Of a stretch of 64,000 nt of DNA, positions 22,667 to 32,840 are shown in pieces; positions within the stretch are counted from its first letter, which is position 1; each line of letters opens with the position of its first letter. The translations under genes were made by a program, and so were the position numbers. Source of the stretch: Albugo candida (taxonomy: Eukaryota; Oomycota; Peronosporomycetes; Albuginales; Albuginaceae); contig CAJNAR010000193.1 in NCBI GenBank assembly GCA_905220665.1, forward strand, positions 1 through 64,000, written 5' to 3'. The notes below the pieces were generated by a model. The model was not told the DNA's origin, did no database searches, and saw only the letters and a program-made list of their open reading frames with translations.

Positions 22667-23011
22667 TCAATAATATAGGGCACAGATTCCAGCTTCGTCG
22701 TCCCTTCTACGAAAGTCGACATCTCTGCTCTTCTTTGAGTTACTGACTAGTTCGGCTAGCTTGTAACTAAGTTCCACAACTTTTGCTACTATGTGAATTC
22801 TCTGTTCCTTGTATTTTTTAACTTGTTCAGCACCATGAACTTTGGATAGTCTTTTTAATGCCATGCCTAAACACTCCGTGTATGAATTATTATCATATAC
22901 AGTGTAATTTCCCGCTTTGATTCTGTTTATGATACTTGTAAACTCATTGTTTGACACTTGTGTCATATCAGATGAAAACTTCATCGCTAACTTTTGGTTC
23001 GTGATAGTCAT
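22667..23011 (-). CDS. Hypothetical 114-residue protein
   Basis: An uninterrupted frame from ATG at 23011 to the stop at 22667. The product is hydrophilic and mostly helical by composition, with heptad-like stretches (KVVELSYKLAELVSNSKK) and charged ends (DVDFRRRDDE). No signal peptide or membrane segment is seen and no family is recognised. Coding-like minus-strand sequence resumes at 24130-23690, so it may be the last intact exon of a larger coiled-coil gene. It is one of the few frames here with a steady coding look. Confidence 0.4.
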   Translation of the reverse strand: MTITNQKLAMKFSSDMTQVSNNEFTSIINRIKAGNYTVYDNNSYTECLGMALKRLSKVHGAEQVKKYKEQRIHIVAKVVELSYKLAELVSNSKKSRDVDFRRRDDEAGICALYY

Positions 23012-23689
23012 ATGACAATATGTAGCATTGGCTAAACGAAAGTCGATCTCAGGTGTAAAACCGCTGTCATCGGCAATGCTTGCACAGTATAAATCATTTT
23101 GTTATCATCTGTCAGCTTGTATTCAGAAAAGTAAACTCATTGTCGAGCTAAATTTACGAGCCCATCAGCGTTTAGCTGGAAAAAATTACGGGTCATTTGG
23201 AGCAACATCGATCTCTGGAATACATTCTAAAATTGTGACTTGCGCAGTTTCCAAAAACATATTTTTATATTATCGGGGCCTATTTGTCTTATTTGCGTGC
23301 ATTCCGATGAAAGCCAAAAACGGGTGATCTGATTAAGGTTGGCTGTCTAGTTGGCCTATAGTACGAGAATCGCTCCGGTTTGTCTAAGTCTGATCGAGGC
23401 AATCAGTGCATGAGAGGATCATGGAAAATGCCATTACGTCCGCATCTCCTTTGTTTTTCAATTTCAAAGTTCATCCCCCATCGAATTTGCCCGAGTGCGT
23501 ATTTTTTTTTGTTTTGATTGTATGTAATAATCGGATACAATTTGAAGATACATTGCCCATGCCCCAAGAACGGCAATACAGTTCGCTTTGAGCTTAGAAA
23601 TCTTCATCAGTAACAAATGCCGATCGGATATTGGATAATGATAGAGTAGTTGAGAATTTATACATAAGGAGCACACTGACTACATATAT

Positions 23690-24130
23690 CTCCCGCCGCA
23701 ATCGTGCGCTCTACTCCTGCTTATAAGTATATCGAACTCTGATCCAGGTTCTATATGCAATGCAGCATGTCTACATGCATTTTGAACGACCCAAGGAGGT
23801 CAAATCCGCGATGCACTCGACGTTCACAGACTGACGCTTCTTGATCGATACATCTGTTTCCAGCTGCTTGATTCTGAAATGCATGTGATGTCTTCTTTTC
23901 TTAGGCTTCTTTGGTCACGTTCAAATAGCTGAGCGGATCCCCCATAAAAGCCAATTACTCATCGAGTTTCGGCTGGGACTTCGAAACTTCCGCGTTGAAT
24001 TTGATATTCGCTTGCTCCAATTACTTGATATTTTCTTGATGATGTTGATGCTGAAGCTCTATCTCCTGCATGAGAGCCGTTTGCGTTTCCGTAGGTATAC
24101 AATTTCAAACTATCGAAACTGTACTTAACG
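23690..24130 (-). pseudogene. Decayed coiled-coil reading frame
   Basis: A single minus frame reads ETQTALMQEIELQHQHHQEN, then LEQANIKFNAEVSKSQPKLD, then FMGDPLSYLNVTKEA, and further to SVCERRVHRGFDLLGSFKMH, with stops at about four positions but no frameshift over some 400 bases. The first part is strongly helical and Gln/Glu-rich. It may belong with the 114-codon frame downstream on the same strand. No family is recognised. Confidence 0.35.
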
Positions 24131-24139
24131 AAAGGACAA

Positions 24140-25200
24140 GTTTGATGAGATAAATGCGTAGTATCATAGGTAACAAAAATAGAATAACCTTTCTGAAATA
24201 CAACATTTAACTTACCTAGTCTTTACATGCATTCTTCACTTGTGCAAATATTAATGCACGACGTCATTATTACAGTAAGATTGCACATCTTACTGAGTTA
24301 ATAAAATAGTCACGAGTCCAAATTACTGGAACCCCACTTTGGAAGCTTGAACACGATAGGCTTATATTACCCCTATAAAGCACTATCGTGGGAAAACAAA
24401 TACGTACATGATAAGAAGAGCTTACAATGACGCATATGAAAGCACTTCAGTCGATTTAGTTGAAGTTGTCTAGATTACTAGAATTGGACGTAAATGACTC
24501 CTCTAATGCCTAAACTACAATAAATAAACAAAATGAATGCAATGTTGGTCTAGAAAGCCGCAGCTAGGTTCAGCGACTGGAATAAGATAGTACTGTGTCA
24601 GAAACGCCACGCATCACCGACTTAGAATCGTTGACGTTGTCGAACTTAAAGCAGGCTGGGACGGCACTTCAGTCGATTTAGACGTCAGCAATGCGCTCAT
24701 CCGTTCGAATTTTGGCTTACTTGCATCGATTGCTCTGTCTTAAAAAACGTTTTCGCTGCAAGGTTTGGTTCTGAGCAATGCTTATTTTTGCTGCCATTTG
24801 CAAGGTGCAGGAGGGAACAGATAAGTATTCATATGTTTGAAGAAAGGGTCATGAATGCGTCTACTCCTATTACTTATTTTTCAGGTAAACGCTGATTTAA
24901 CAAGGCAATCAAATATGATTCGGTGTACACATACGTGTGAATTATCTGACTCGGCTTATCAGATGCTTTAAAGGGCATAAAAGAAGTACGTTGAAGCGTG
25001 CCATAAGAATGTAAAGTCATGTCCTTCAATATGAACTTTACTCAATCAATACTTGAACACAGCTTACAAAGTGACAGCGCTGAAATTTAGCGGCTGTGCT
25101 AGGAGCAGTCACTTTGAAAGGAATCAAATACATGCTCTTATTTCTCTTGTCTTTCCTTCTACTGTGGATCACACGAGTGCAAGCTTGGCGATGTCTTTGA
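24140..25200. other. Gene-poor stretch bounded by short repeats
   Basis: No supported gene. It holds two exact copies of an 18-bp sequence, GCACTTCAGTCGATTTAG, at 24442-24459 and 24664-24681, enclosing 204 bases with no recognised feature. Confidence 0.4.
24442..24681. repeat. Pair of 18-bp direct repeats enclosing 204 bp
   Basis: GCACTTCAGTCGATTTAG occurs at both ends. An exact 18-mer repeat this close is unlikely by chance and could be the target duplication of a short retroposon. The enclosed bases show no tRNA-like head that I can identify. Confidence 0.5.
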
Positions 25201-25205
25201 TCGTG

Positions 25206-25610
25206 CTATTGTGTACATAAGAATTTCACTGTCAACCATCTCTTCATCACTTTATCTTTTTTATAACTCATATTTCGTGGCTTGACTGAGCAAGAGAACA
25301 AAAGTATCATTACGGAACTTGAAAACGCGCACAGTGTAGACGTCCGCGCTTTATTTGGTCGGGACATTGGCTGTTCTGTACTGCTATATAGACTACAATC
25401 GTACTCATCGTACGTATGCTCTCCATCAAACCACATGAGTCATCTGAATGTGCTAAGTCGTCGTTGAAAACTACTAATACCATTGGCTCCGGTGTGTGAA
25501 CGATTGAGCTGTACGTGATACAAAAGAGCACAATGCCAAATAAACGAAGACTCAACACTCTTCATTACTCAGTGAAGCTGTAAACATGTGTTTGTCGAGT
25601 TGACTTGCAA
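25206..25610 (-). pseudogene. Remnant of a Ty1/copia RNase H region
   Basis: Minus-strand reading: THVYSFTE, a break, LFGIVLFCITYSSIVHTPEP, then MVLVVFNDDLAHSDDSCGLM, which corresponds to the link between copia reverse transcriptase and RNase H (YLxGTxxxGIVF, then a strand ending in SDADxA). In a shifted frame SSTEQPMSRPNKARTS occupies the place of the usual SSKKQ segment, and LLSQATKYEL that of the later helix. The related remnant at 8500-8880 shares DNA blocks with it. Both are much older than copia-1 and copia-2. Confidence 0.45.
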
Positions 25611-25614
25611 ATTC

Positions 25615-26400
25615 GATTATTATTGATCTGGTCGAAGTCATCTATAACCTGTGATTATTATTTTTTGCGGTCAAATCAAAAAATCATTGAACATACAACG
25701 TCGACGTATATACTTGGAGCAAACGTTATCCCCCAATACCATTCCAACAGCTTTTTCCCAACCACATTTAATCTTGATACCAACCATCTTACTCCTTTCG
25801 CAGCAAAAAAAAATCCTTTATTTCCACCAGTCCATTATTCTAAGCAACGTGCCTCGAATCTTAAACAGCAACGTCACATGAAGGCTACGCTGGCTGCTTT
25901 TTGGACGAAGGATTGGTAAATATTCCAAGTTCAATTATCGATAATATGAGCGATATAGAGGTGGATTAAGTACTAATTTTGAGAGCTTATACAAAGAGCA
26001 AACGGAAACCATTATTATGAGAATAGGCTTTGCTTGCGAAAGCCCTTCTCGGTACCTTGGTAACTCCGATAGAACAAAGCGCTGCAAACGCGCAGCGCAT
26101 GAACAATCGGCCATTGGTTCCAGAAAGCTAAAGACATAGTTCAAGGCGAAACCTACACAGCGTTAGCCTATAGATGTCAAAGCGATGACTCGATAGATGA
26201 TAGAAGTCTTTATTATACCAGAAATCTATAAAGTGCGCTTGTGCTACTGAAATAACGAATGAATCACAGGAGAAAATTATCCGGCTGCGTCTTGCCTCTG
26301 TTTCAGGATACTTCATACTTCTACTCAGTGTCAGCTAGGTAAAGGTAATTTATGTTGCACATTCCCTAGCGCATTCTTATATAATTATTTACTTTTAATC
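25615..26400. other. Unresolved short reading frames
   Basis: A 104-codon plus frame (25605-25919) and minus frames (26144-25935, 26316-26128) occur without recognisable motifs. The minus frames contain a short run with cysteine/alanine bias (MRCAFAALCSIGVTKVPRR). I see no basis for a gene call. Confidence 0.3.
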
Positions 26401-26404
26401 GTGA

Positions 26405-28160
26405 ATGCAAAATAGAGAGTTGCCGCTTCGCAAAAACTTGCGGAGGCGAATGGCAAAAGGCATTGGTTTGACGATGATTTGTTCCTGAGGACGTTTATAT
26501 CTTATAAATGGTTTTGGTCCCGAGAGGAATCAAATAAAGCATGTTAGAACAATCATGTTAGTAGCGAATGAAAATCATTGCACATGTATAGCTTCACATT
26601 CGAAACAATAATTTCTGCGTAGAGCCAGCGTATTTTACAAAGCACGTCAACGAGAAAATACATCCAAAGATTGGCCCCGCCACGTCTATCTATCCCCGTA
26701 CTGCGACCCGCCGGTTATAGGCAGTTGGACTACACTATTCAGAGTTGAGTAAAGGTATTTACGTTCATGGCCATGCACGAGCAGATGCCGTGGCATATCG
26801 TACTCAGTTTCTGTTGGAAACCGGATCTACTGATTGCTGCGACGGTAAATTGAAGGACTCCACTGGTGGAAGGTCACCATCTCCTGAATAGTCAAAGGTA
26901 GTGAAAGGTCGCAGAGAGACATAAGATAGTTGCTAACGGAGTTCCCAATATATTTTTTTAAACTGCAAGTCTTTTTGTGTTATCTTTTGTACGGTTCCTA
27001 ATAGTTTCTGCAACGAATGAGAAGCTACGAGCCATTTTTGACGGAATATGTCGGGCCGGAAATGGAATTAGAGATTTGGCTTACCGGAGATGCGACCATC
27101 CTAGTGATGTATAATGAAAGCACATTTGCCGCCCATGATGGCAATAAGAAGCTATGGTTCCTCATAGGGAAAAGCCACTGGGAAAAAAGAGGATGGAAGA
27201 TCGATATATGTCACCGGTTTCCTGACTGATGTTGGTAAGTCTATCGTTTCTAGCTTGCGCTCATTACTTTAATTAAAAGTTTACATTACCTGTCTGTTAT
27301 AAAAGGGTCTCCAAGCTTTGAGCAAAGAGAAGCAGCTTAAACACAAAAGTCTTCAAGGCGAGTGTTTAACGGCTGCGAAACAACTTCACAACCAAGTCCG
27401 GGATGGTCCGATTCCCATTTTCGATGCGCAGTTTTCCAATGCAAAAGCTTTTTTCGCTTTCGACAAGGCGACTACTGACGTTGCATTTACTGAAGATGCT
27501 TTCGTATCGCAACGGATGAATCGTGGATCGGGCGGAAGTCAACGGATGACGCAGAAAGGATTGTATGGACATGTGACAGCGCAATCAATGGTGTTAACCA
27601 CAGATCATCCTCTGACCAGATAGCCAGAATAACGTAAAGATCGTCCTGCAGGAACGCAAACTTTGAACGCCTGACCTTACTGCCTTTATTCGGGGTAATT
27701 GTGCTGTGCACATGTAGTTGCTGCGGCCGTAGTATTTATAAAAACCAGACTTCAAAATTCAAAAAGGTTTGATGAAATAGACAATCACTGTGGCGCTCCA
27801 TCTCATCAAATTTCACCCCTAGTTCTATTCCGAATAGAATTCCAAAGACACCTTTTGGGGGGGGGGGGCAAAACGATAAGCAATGAAGAATTGCGCTTAC
27901 TCAAGAAAAGAATTGGTTGCAACAGTTCCGAAAGCACTGCCTCATTTTCGTCCGCAACAATTCGTCGCCATGCTATAAAGTGCTCGAGATATATGGATGT
28001 TTATCGTAAAGATCCAACAAGAAAAGTCGCGAAATGCGCTATGAAAAACTATCGATGACATCGATAAGTTCCAGACCCAGTGTCCACAGACAGCTATGCT
28101 TTAGCAGCTTCTTTATGAAGCTGTAAGTTAATCTCTATGATTAGATTACACTTGTTCTTA
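26405..28160 (+). pseudogene. DDE endonuclease (GHER-type transposase) relic, copy 2
   Basis: Segments in order: IHPKIGPAT near 26660, LHYSELSKGIYVHGHARADA followed by VAYRTQFL near 26730-26810, EYVGPEMELEIWL then ILVMYNESTFAAHDGNKKLW at 27017-27229 (HDEST reads YNEST, so the Asp is changed to Asn), SKEKQLKHKSLQGEC near 27330, IFDAQFSNAKAFFAFDKATT near 27420-27470 (second Asp kept), FVSQRMNRGSGGSQ near 27505, FYSE*NSKDTFWGGGGK near 27820-27870 in place of FHCELNxIExFWG (the Glu reads Asp), RYMDVYRKDPTRKVAKCAMK near 27990-28055 and VPDPVSTDSYA near 28075. A GTAAGT at 27235 and an AG near 27305 bracket 71 bases that interrupt the reading like a short intron. A run of twelve G (27857-27868) lies inside the third motif. 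More diverged from copies 1 and 3 than they are from each other. Confidence 0.85.
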
Positions 28161-28650
28161 GAACCTGAACCGTAAAACCTGAATTGCCCACTGATGGTTG
28201 CCACATCATACGCACTGATAGGAAAATACTAGTAGAATCCAGAAAAAAAAAGCAACTTTTAGAGCCTTATAATCAAACCAGGATGCATACAATATCTAAG
28301 CCTTTTGTTTTGAAGCTCTGGACTGTAACTATCAGATAGGATCGCTAGTAAGACCCGCAAACGCACATGGGAGTACTTCTGTGGTTGCCCAACTGGTAGA
28401 TTGTCGTCTCAGCTGTCAATTGCTGATAGAAATGATAACATCAAGAGACAGGATTGTCATGGTCATTCCATACGAGTATCCGGTTGGCACACTTTCATCA
28501 TCGCTCAATTGATCTTGATTCTGTAGTCATATCATTAAGACTGATCGGTCATTACGACTGAGCATACCATGATGGCCAACACCTCAGTTTATTGGACGCT
28601 CCACGAAATAATAACAATGGAATTTGGTGCAGAGCTTGTAGAAAGATAAG

Positions 28651-28871
28651 AAAGCTTATAGAAGTGAGTGGCAGATTCTTTCAACCGTTACATGTCTACT
28701 AACGAAGGCCAACGCTAGGATGGGTAGCTTCAGGTAATGGATGTTTAAACTTGAATCAAAGCTTATAGAAGTGAGTGGCAGATTATTTCAACCGTTACAT
28801 GTCTACTAACGAAGGCCAACGCTAGGATGGGTAGCTTCAGGTAATGGATGTTTAAACTTGAATCAAAGCTT
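28651..28871. repeat. 107-bp tandem duplication, two copies plus 7 bases
   Basis: The unit beginning AAAGCTTATAGAAGTGAGTG starts at 28651 and again at 28758, and AAAGCTT restarts at 28865. The copies differ at one position (GATTCTT against GATTATT). The near identity implies a recent duplication compared with the decayed elements around it. No gene is recognised across it. Confidence 0.95.
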
Positions 28872-28879
28872 TCACCGAA

Positions 28880-30070
28880 TTGCACTTATTCGAACTGTGA
28901 GATCATACTAAAGGTGATGAAATTGTGCTTAAGACTAGATCAGTACTTACGTTTAGCAGCATTGACACAACTATATGCGATGTGCCAGTGATACCATGTA
29001 GTAAAAATACTTCTTCAGAAGATCAGTCATATACGACATTTATGGGTCAAAGAAGAAGCATCAAAACTATTAAGATAGTGAGTTCTTGTCGCTCGATATC
29101 GTTTTGATCTTGTATCTATAATCCCGAAGACTCATTAAAAAGGTTAAGATCGACTACATGAGCTTCTTCTACTCGTAGCTACTATTTGATGGACGCGTAT
29201 CATCACCAAATTGAGCTCTTCAAGAGAAATGTTTGCCCCAATGTGCACCTTATAGGGTGCTCTACTGAATAAATCCTTGCTATGCACTCTGTGCCCCTTT
29301 CGTGAGGTTTAATCGTGATTAAGCTAGTAAGAGTGAAGCCATATCTTAACTGTCTCGAAGCATTTATTATACACTCGTCTCTTCTAGTTCAATTTAAAAA
29401 TTGTCAGCTTTGAATACAGTAAATTTTCATAGCATTCGCCAACGCTTATGAGTATTTCGAAGCCATCAAATTGTCCCGGCTTCTTTTACTTCCAAAATAC
29501 AAGCGCTGCGACTTTTTGTTTCAAACTTCTGTCTACTGGGATGATGCAATGGTTATGCCCGTATGTCCAAATTACGGAGATGCAAAGCACTCTGAGCAGC
29601 GCTTTAGTAATTGCTGTAGGAGAAGGCAATGCAAATAACGGAAAAAGTTACTACATATTGATGGATGCCCACGCCAGTCGAGCGATAATAGACGAGAAAC
29701 TTCGTCAGAGGCAATAGTCATGATGCGAAATACGTGCCATTTCCTATCTGGCGGCTCGTGCATGAGTGTCGCAACGATAAATGTGGACTAGAGAGTCGGA
29801 GTCTACTTTGGCTTGATGACTTACAGAAGCCGTATACGTCGAAACGCCGAAAGAGATGACTGCTTCGAGCTCGGATACTGAGAGAAAATTATTATCCGTA
29901 CGCGGGGTTTCTCCTTGGTAAGCATGCATGTTGCAAACACAAGCATTCAAAATATGCAGGAATAGATCAATATCGAATAGCATTTATTAGTCGTTTTTTA
30001 CGATGTTCTAATTTGATATTGTGCTACCGGAGCCGAGAAATTGATGAGGAATAAGAAAAAATGCGGTATT
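28880..30070. other. No identifiable gene
   Basis: Short frames on both strands (28925-29107 plus, 29448-29717 plus, 29983-29744 minus) have no recognisable motif. The stretch lies between the tandem duplication and the intact protease-like ORF. Confidence 0.35.
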
Positions 30071-30079
30071 GATGACTAT

Positions 30080-30997
30080 TTAGAAAAAAGAACGGTCATT
30101 CGCTGAAGAGAATGCAATGAGGAGCCGATTTTTATTTTTATTTTGAGATATCCAGATTTGGGTATTGTAAGTTTTGGAAAATGTGGCGCCGATGACCCAA
30201 TCATCACAAAAAGAAGATCGCACCACGAAGTAGCACAGTTCATCATTAGCGTTTCGTACAAAATAATTGACCTTGGTGAGTTCGTATTGAACTTTATCCT
30301 TTCCAAGGTGGAATGTGAACGTGGGAAACTCCAGTGCCTCGATCGCATGGCAGTCGAAACCTTTACCGTGAAGAGGGTGCGCATCAGTATTGTTACTTTG
30401 GAAATCTCGGGTAATGGCGTCATATGCCCATTTCGGAAATTCGCTACGCATGGAATCATATGAAAAGGTGACTTTTTGATAAAGACGCGGCTTGCCTTCG
30501 AATGAGAACGTGGCTATTACGTGACCGAACTCTTGTACTAACTCGGGTTTCCGGTCTTGAACAGGACTAAGGGTTGTACTTGCCATCACCACCGATTCGT
30601 TTCTCAATTTCTCCAATCTAGATTTTGTTGTAATGAACATTCTTGGCTGCGACCGTTCACGATTCCACTTGTATACGAAGGATCGACTCCTATAAATACT
30701 CGCTTCCTCAAAAAGAAGAGTAGCCCCAAGTGGTTTAAGGGAGTAACCTGCTCGAATCATGTTCATTTGTAGTTCAACACCTTTATAAGTGTTCGCGATT
30801 GTGGACGCTTCTGTAATGTCGTTCGAAGTCAATCCAAAAAACGTCTCCTCTGCGTTTGGGTTAGACAACTTCACTGGTATTTTTATCAGTATATGTAAAT
30901 CACCCAGGAGTTTTAAGGAAGTGACACAAACAGGGACTTCAAGCCCAATTGAATACTGGAGTGCAAAGACCAAAATATATGTTGTTGCAAGTAACAT
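30080..30997 (-). CDS. Secreted protein resembling part of a pepsin-like (A1) aspartic protease
   Basis: The longest intact frame in the window, 305 codons from ATG at 30997 to the stop at 30080. Residues 1-18 (MLLATTYILVFALQYSIG) look like a signal peptide, so the product is probably secreted. Residues 54-110 fit the later N-lobe of A1 proteases: FFGLTSNDIT for the G-L/I-G turn, GYSLKPLGATLLFEEASIYR for FSL...LxFGGxD. Residues 176-193 (VTFSYDSMRSEFPKWAYDAI) align with the second catalytic block, D-T/S-G-T/S-S, but read DSM, losing the Gly. Residues 216-283 carry two cysteines (216, 255), FPTFTFHLG and DDWVIGATFSKTYNTQIWI, matching the Cys pair, P-x-hydrophobic strand and WILGDxFLRxYYxVFD. 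The first catalytic Asp block is absent. An upstream stop lies 18 codons before the ATG. It may be a non-catalytic paralogue or a truncated gene whose remaining frame is open by chance or selection. The identification is from fold-family motifs only. Confidence 0.5.
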   Translation of the reverse strand: MLLATTYILVFALQYSIGLEVPVCVTSLKLLGDLHILIKIPVKLSNPNAEETFFGLTSNDITEASTIANTYKGVELQMNMIRAGYSLKPLGATLLFEEASIYRSRSFVYKWNRERSQPRMFITTKSRLEKLRNESVVMASTTLSPVQDRKPELVQEFGHVIATFSFEGKPRLYQKVTFSYDSMRSEFPKWAYDAITRDFQSNNTDAHPLHGKGFDCHAIEALEFPTFTFHLGKDKVQYELTKVNYFVRNANDELCYFVVRSSFCDDWVIGATFSKTYNTQIWISQNKNKNRLLIAFSSANDRSFF

Positions 30998-30999
30998 TG

Positions 31000-32640
31000 A
31001 TGTATCGCGTAAATTTGAAAATGAAGAGTGGATCTGCCGGGTGAGCTAAGCCATAAAGTGCAAAAGAGGTACATACTGTTTTCCCAGCGGCATATTGTAT
31101 CGATCCAATGATCAAAGAGGATCAGGTATAGGTATCCAAATTTATAGAGTAGTAAATGGAAGAGAAGTTGTACGGCTGTACCATTTACGACGTCATGTTT
31201 TTGGGGAAACTTGCCCAACAGAATGAATACATACATTTACCTCTTTGACATTAATATTACCAGTTATATTAAGACAACTAGGTAGTTTTCAAACCAATCA
31301 GCGGGATCCTGAAAATTGATTGCTATGAAACCCTTTTTAACAGTTTCAATGCAACGTTCAATCGACTACTGCTCGACACAAGAAAAGTACGGATGGAGGA
31401 ATAGGGTCAGATTTACATGCACTGGCTACTACGGCTTTGAAGTATTACACATTTTCACGCGCTATATTATCGAATTGCATAGGCATGTGATGTGAGCAAT
31501 TCATGCATTATGTGGGGATTTGATCTCCCACCACCCTGAAATACAATTCTCCCTGCGTTTTTAAATTATTACAGTGTGTCTTTGATTTTTACTACCGTAT
31601 GTCTCAGCTTATATTGCTGTCATGTGTTTCTGGTTTATATTGCCATTAAATGTACGTGATTATATTATTAGCATGCGTTTTTATTTATAATATTTCACCG
31701 GTGTACTTCATATAATTATCGCAATTGACGCGAGCACATCCAATGATTTTCCTGCGTCTATTTTGTGCGATAAGGAGTTTTATTCCTTCACATTACGCAA
31801 CTTTTTCTTTCTCTTATCTATCACTTACATTGTTATGTGCATCGTCAAGTGGATATCATATCCTGATCTACGACTGTAGCGCCTCCACAAGCTGGAATAG
31901 GTGCAGCTTGAGGCAGACAACTCCATTCACACTTTATATCTCGTGTATATTCACTACCTATGAGGCCTGCTCTTCGCAGCGATTGGAAAGGACGATTGTA
32001 AATCATTCTTTCTAACCACAATCTTAATGGTGGTCTGCACTTCCATCTCGTTTGTGCATGTTTTATAGAGCAAAATGAAGTCGATTAAAACTATGCTATG
32101 CACTTATATATAGCATTTGATCTTTGAGCTAGCTTCACCTTTCTTCTTAGCATCGAAGGGTACACTGGTACTTAAAGCAGCTGATCTGGATACAACGTAC
32201 TTGTAGATCGCGGGAAACTGTCTCGCATAATCGCTACTTCTGCCATCAATTCAATATCAATAATGCGTTTTCTTTGGCTTCTATCGACTTTTCATCCGCA
32301 CAAAAGACACGTTTAACAATCCGGAATAATCGTGTCTCGCTTTAGGAATCCGGCTTTTGCTTTGTTCGTCACTAAAACAGCTTGTTCATGCAAACGCTTA
32401 TCACATTGGCTCGTTGTATTCTAGTTTGAGAAAAACGACTAGAGGATTGGTGGCTTGAAGCATTCATGTTATTGATTACCATTACAATATTTTGAGCCAG
32501 AGTATTGATTGTCCGCAAGACACATGAGTATTTTCTTTGTCCAGGTCTAAATTATATATCCTAGTCTAGTCTTCTACAAGAAGACCCATAACAGGTTAAA
32601 GGCCGACCTTACCTGAACGGCTTTTTCATGACAACATGGC
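31000..32640. other. AT-rich stretch without a supported gene
   Basis: No recognised family. The minus-strand sequence directly upstream of the protease-like ORF (31236-31000) gives no clear first protease lobe in any frame. A minus-strand piece near 32400-32150 (RVFCADEKSIEAKENALLIL) looks coding-like but is unidentified and broken. Confidence 0.35.
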
Positions 32641-32822
32641 ATATGGGACGAAGAAAGACGGTCACCACGTGGTGCCAGGCGGACGTCATGTGGAACGTGA
32701 CATAGGCAATTTTGTAATTCCGTTGCACATCCATGTTGTGGTGTTGACAAATAAGGTTAATGCTAAATATATTTTACTTTTACTTCTACCTCTATTACAA
32801 CAATTATATATCGAATACATTT

Positions 32823-32840
32823 AACAGGTTATGAGCCCAA
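32823..32840 (+). promoter_or_regulatory. Copia-1 primer binding site, complementary to the initiator tRNA-Met anticodon arm
   Basis: AACAGGTTATGAGCCCAA: the presumed 5' LTR ends in ACA and GGTTATGAGCCCA follows. This 13-mer is the exact complement of UGGGCUCAUAACC, the usual anticodon arm of eukaryotic initiator tRNA-Met. Drosophila copia is known to be primed by a 5' half of that tRNA. The ATG inside the site is also the first Met of the gag-like frame (MSPKERV). Copia-2 has the same site with one change. Confidence 0.7.

Noticed and set aside
32526..32825. 5' LTR of copia-1
   Set aside because: The segment precedes the primer site and ends in ACA, but I could not find a TGTTACC start or blocks matching the sequence after 36963, so no LTR pair is claimed.
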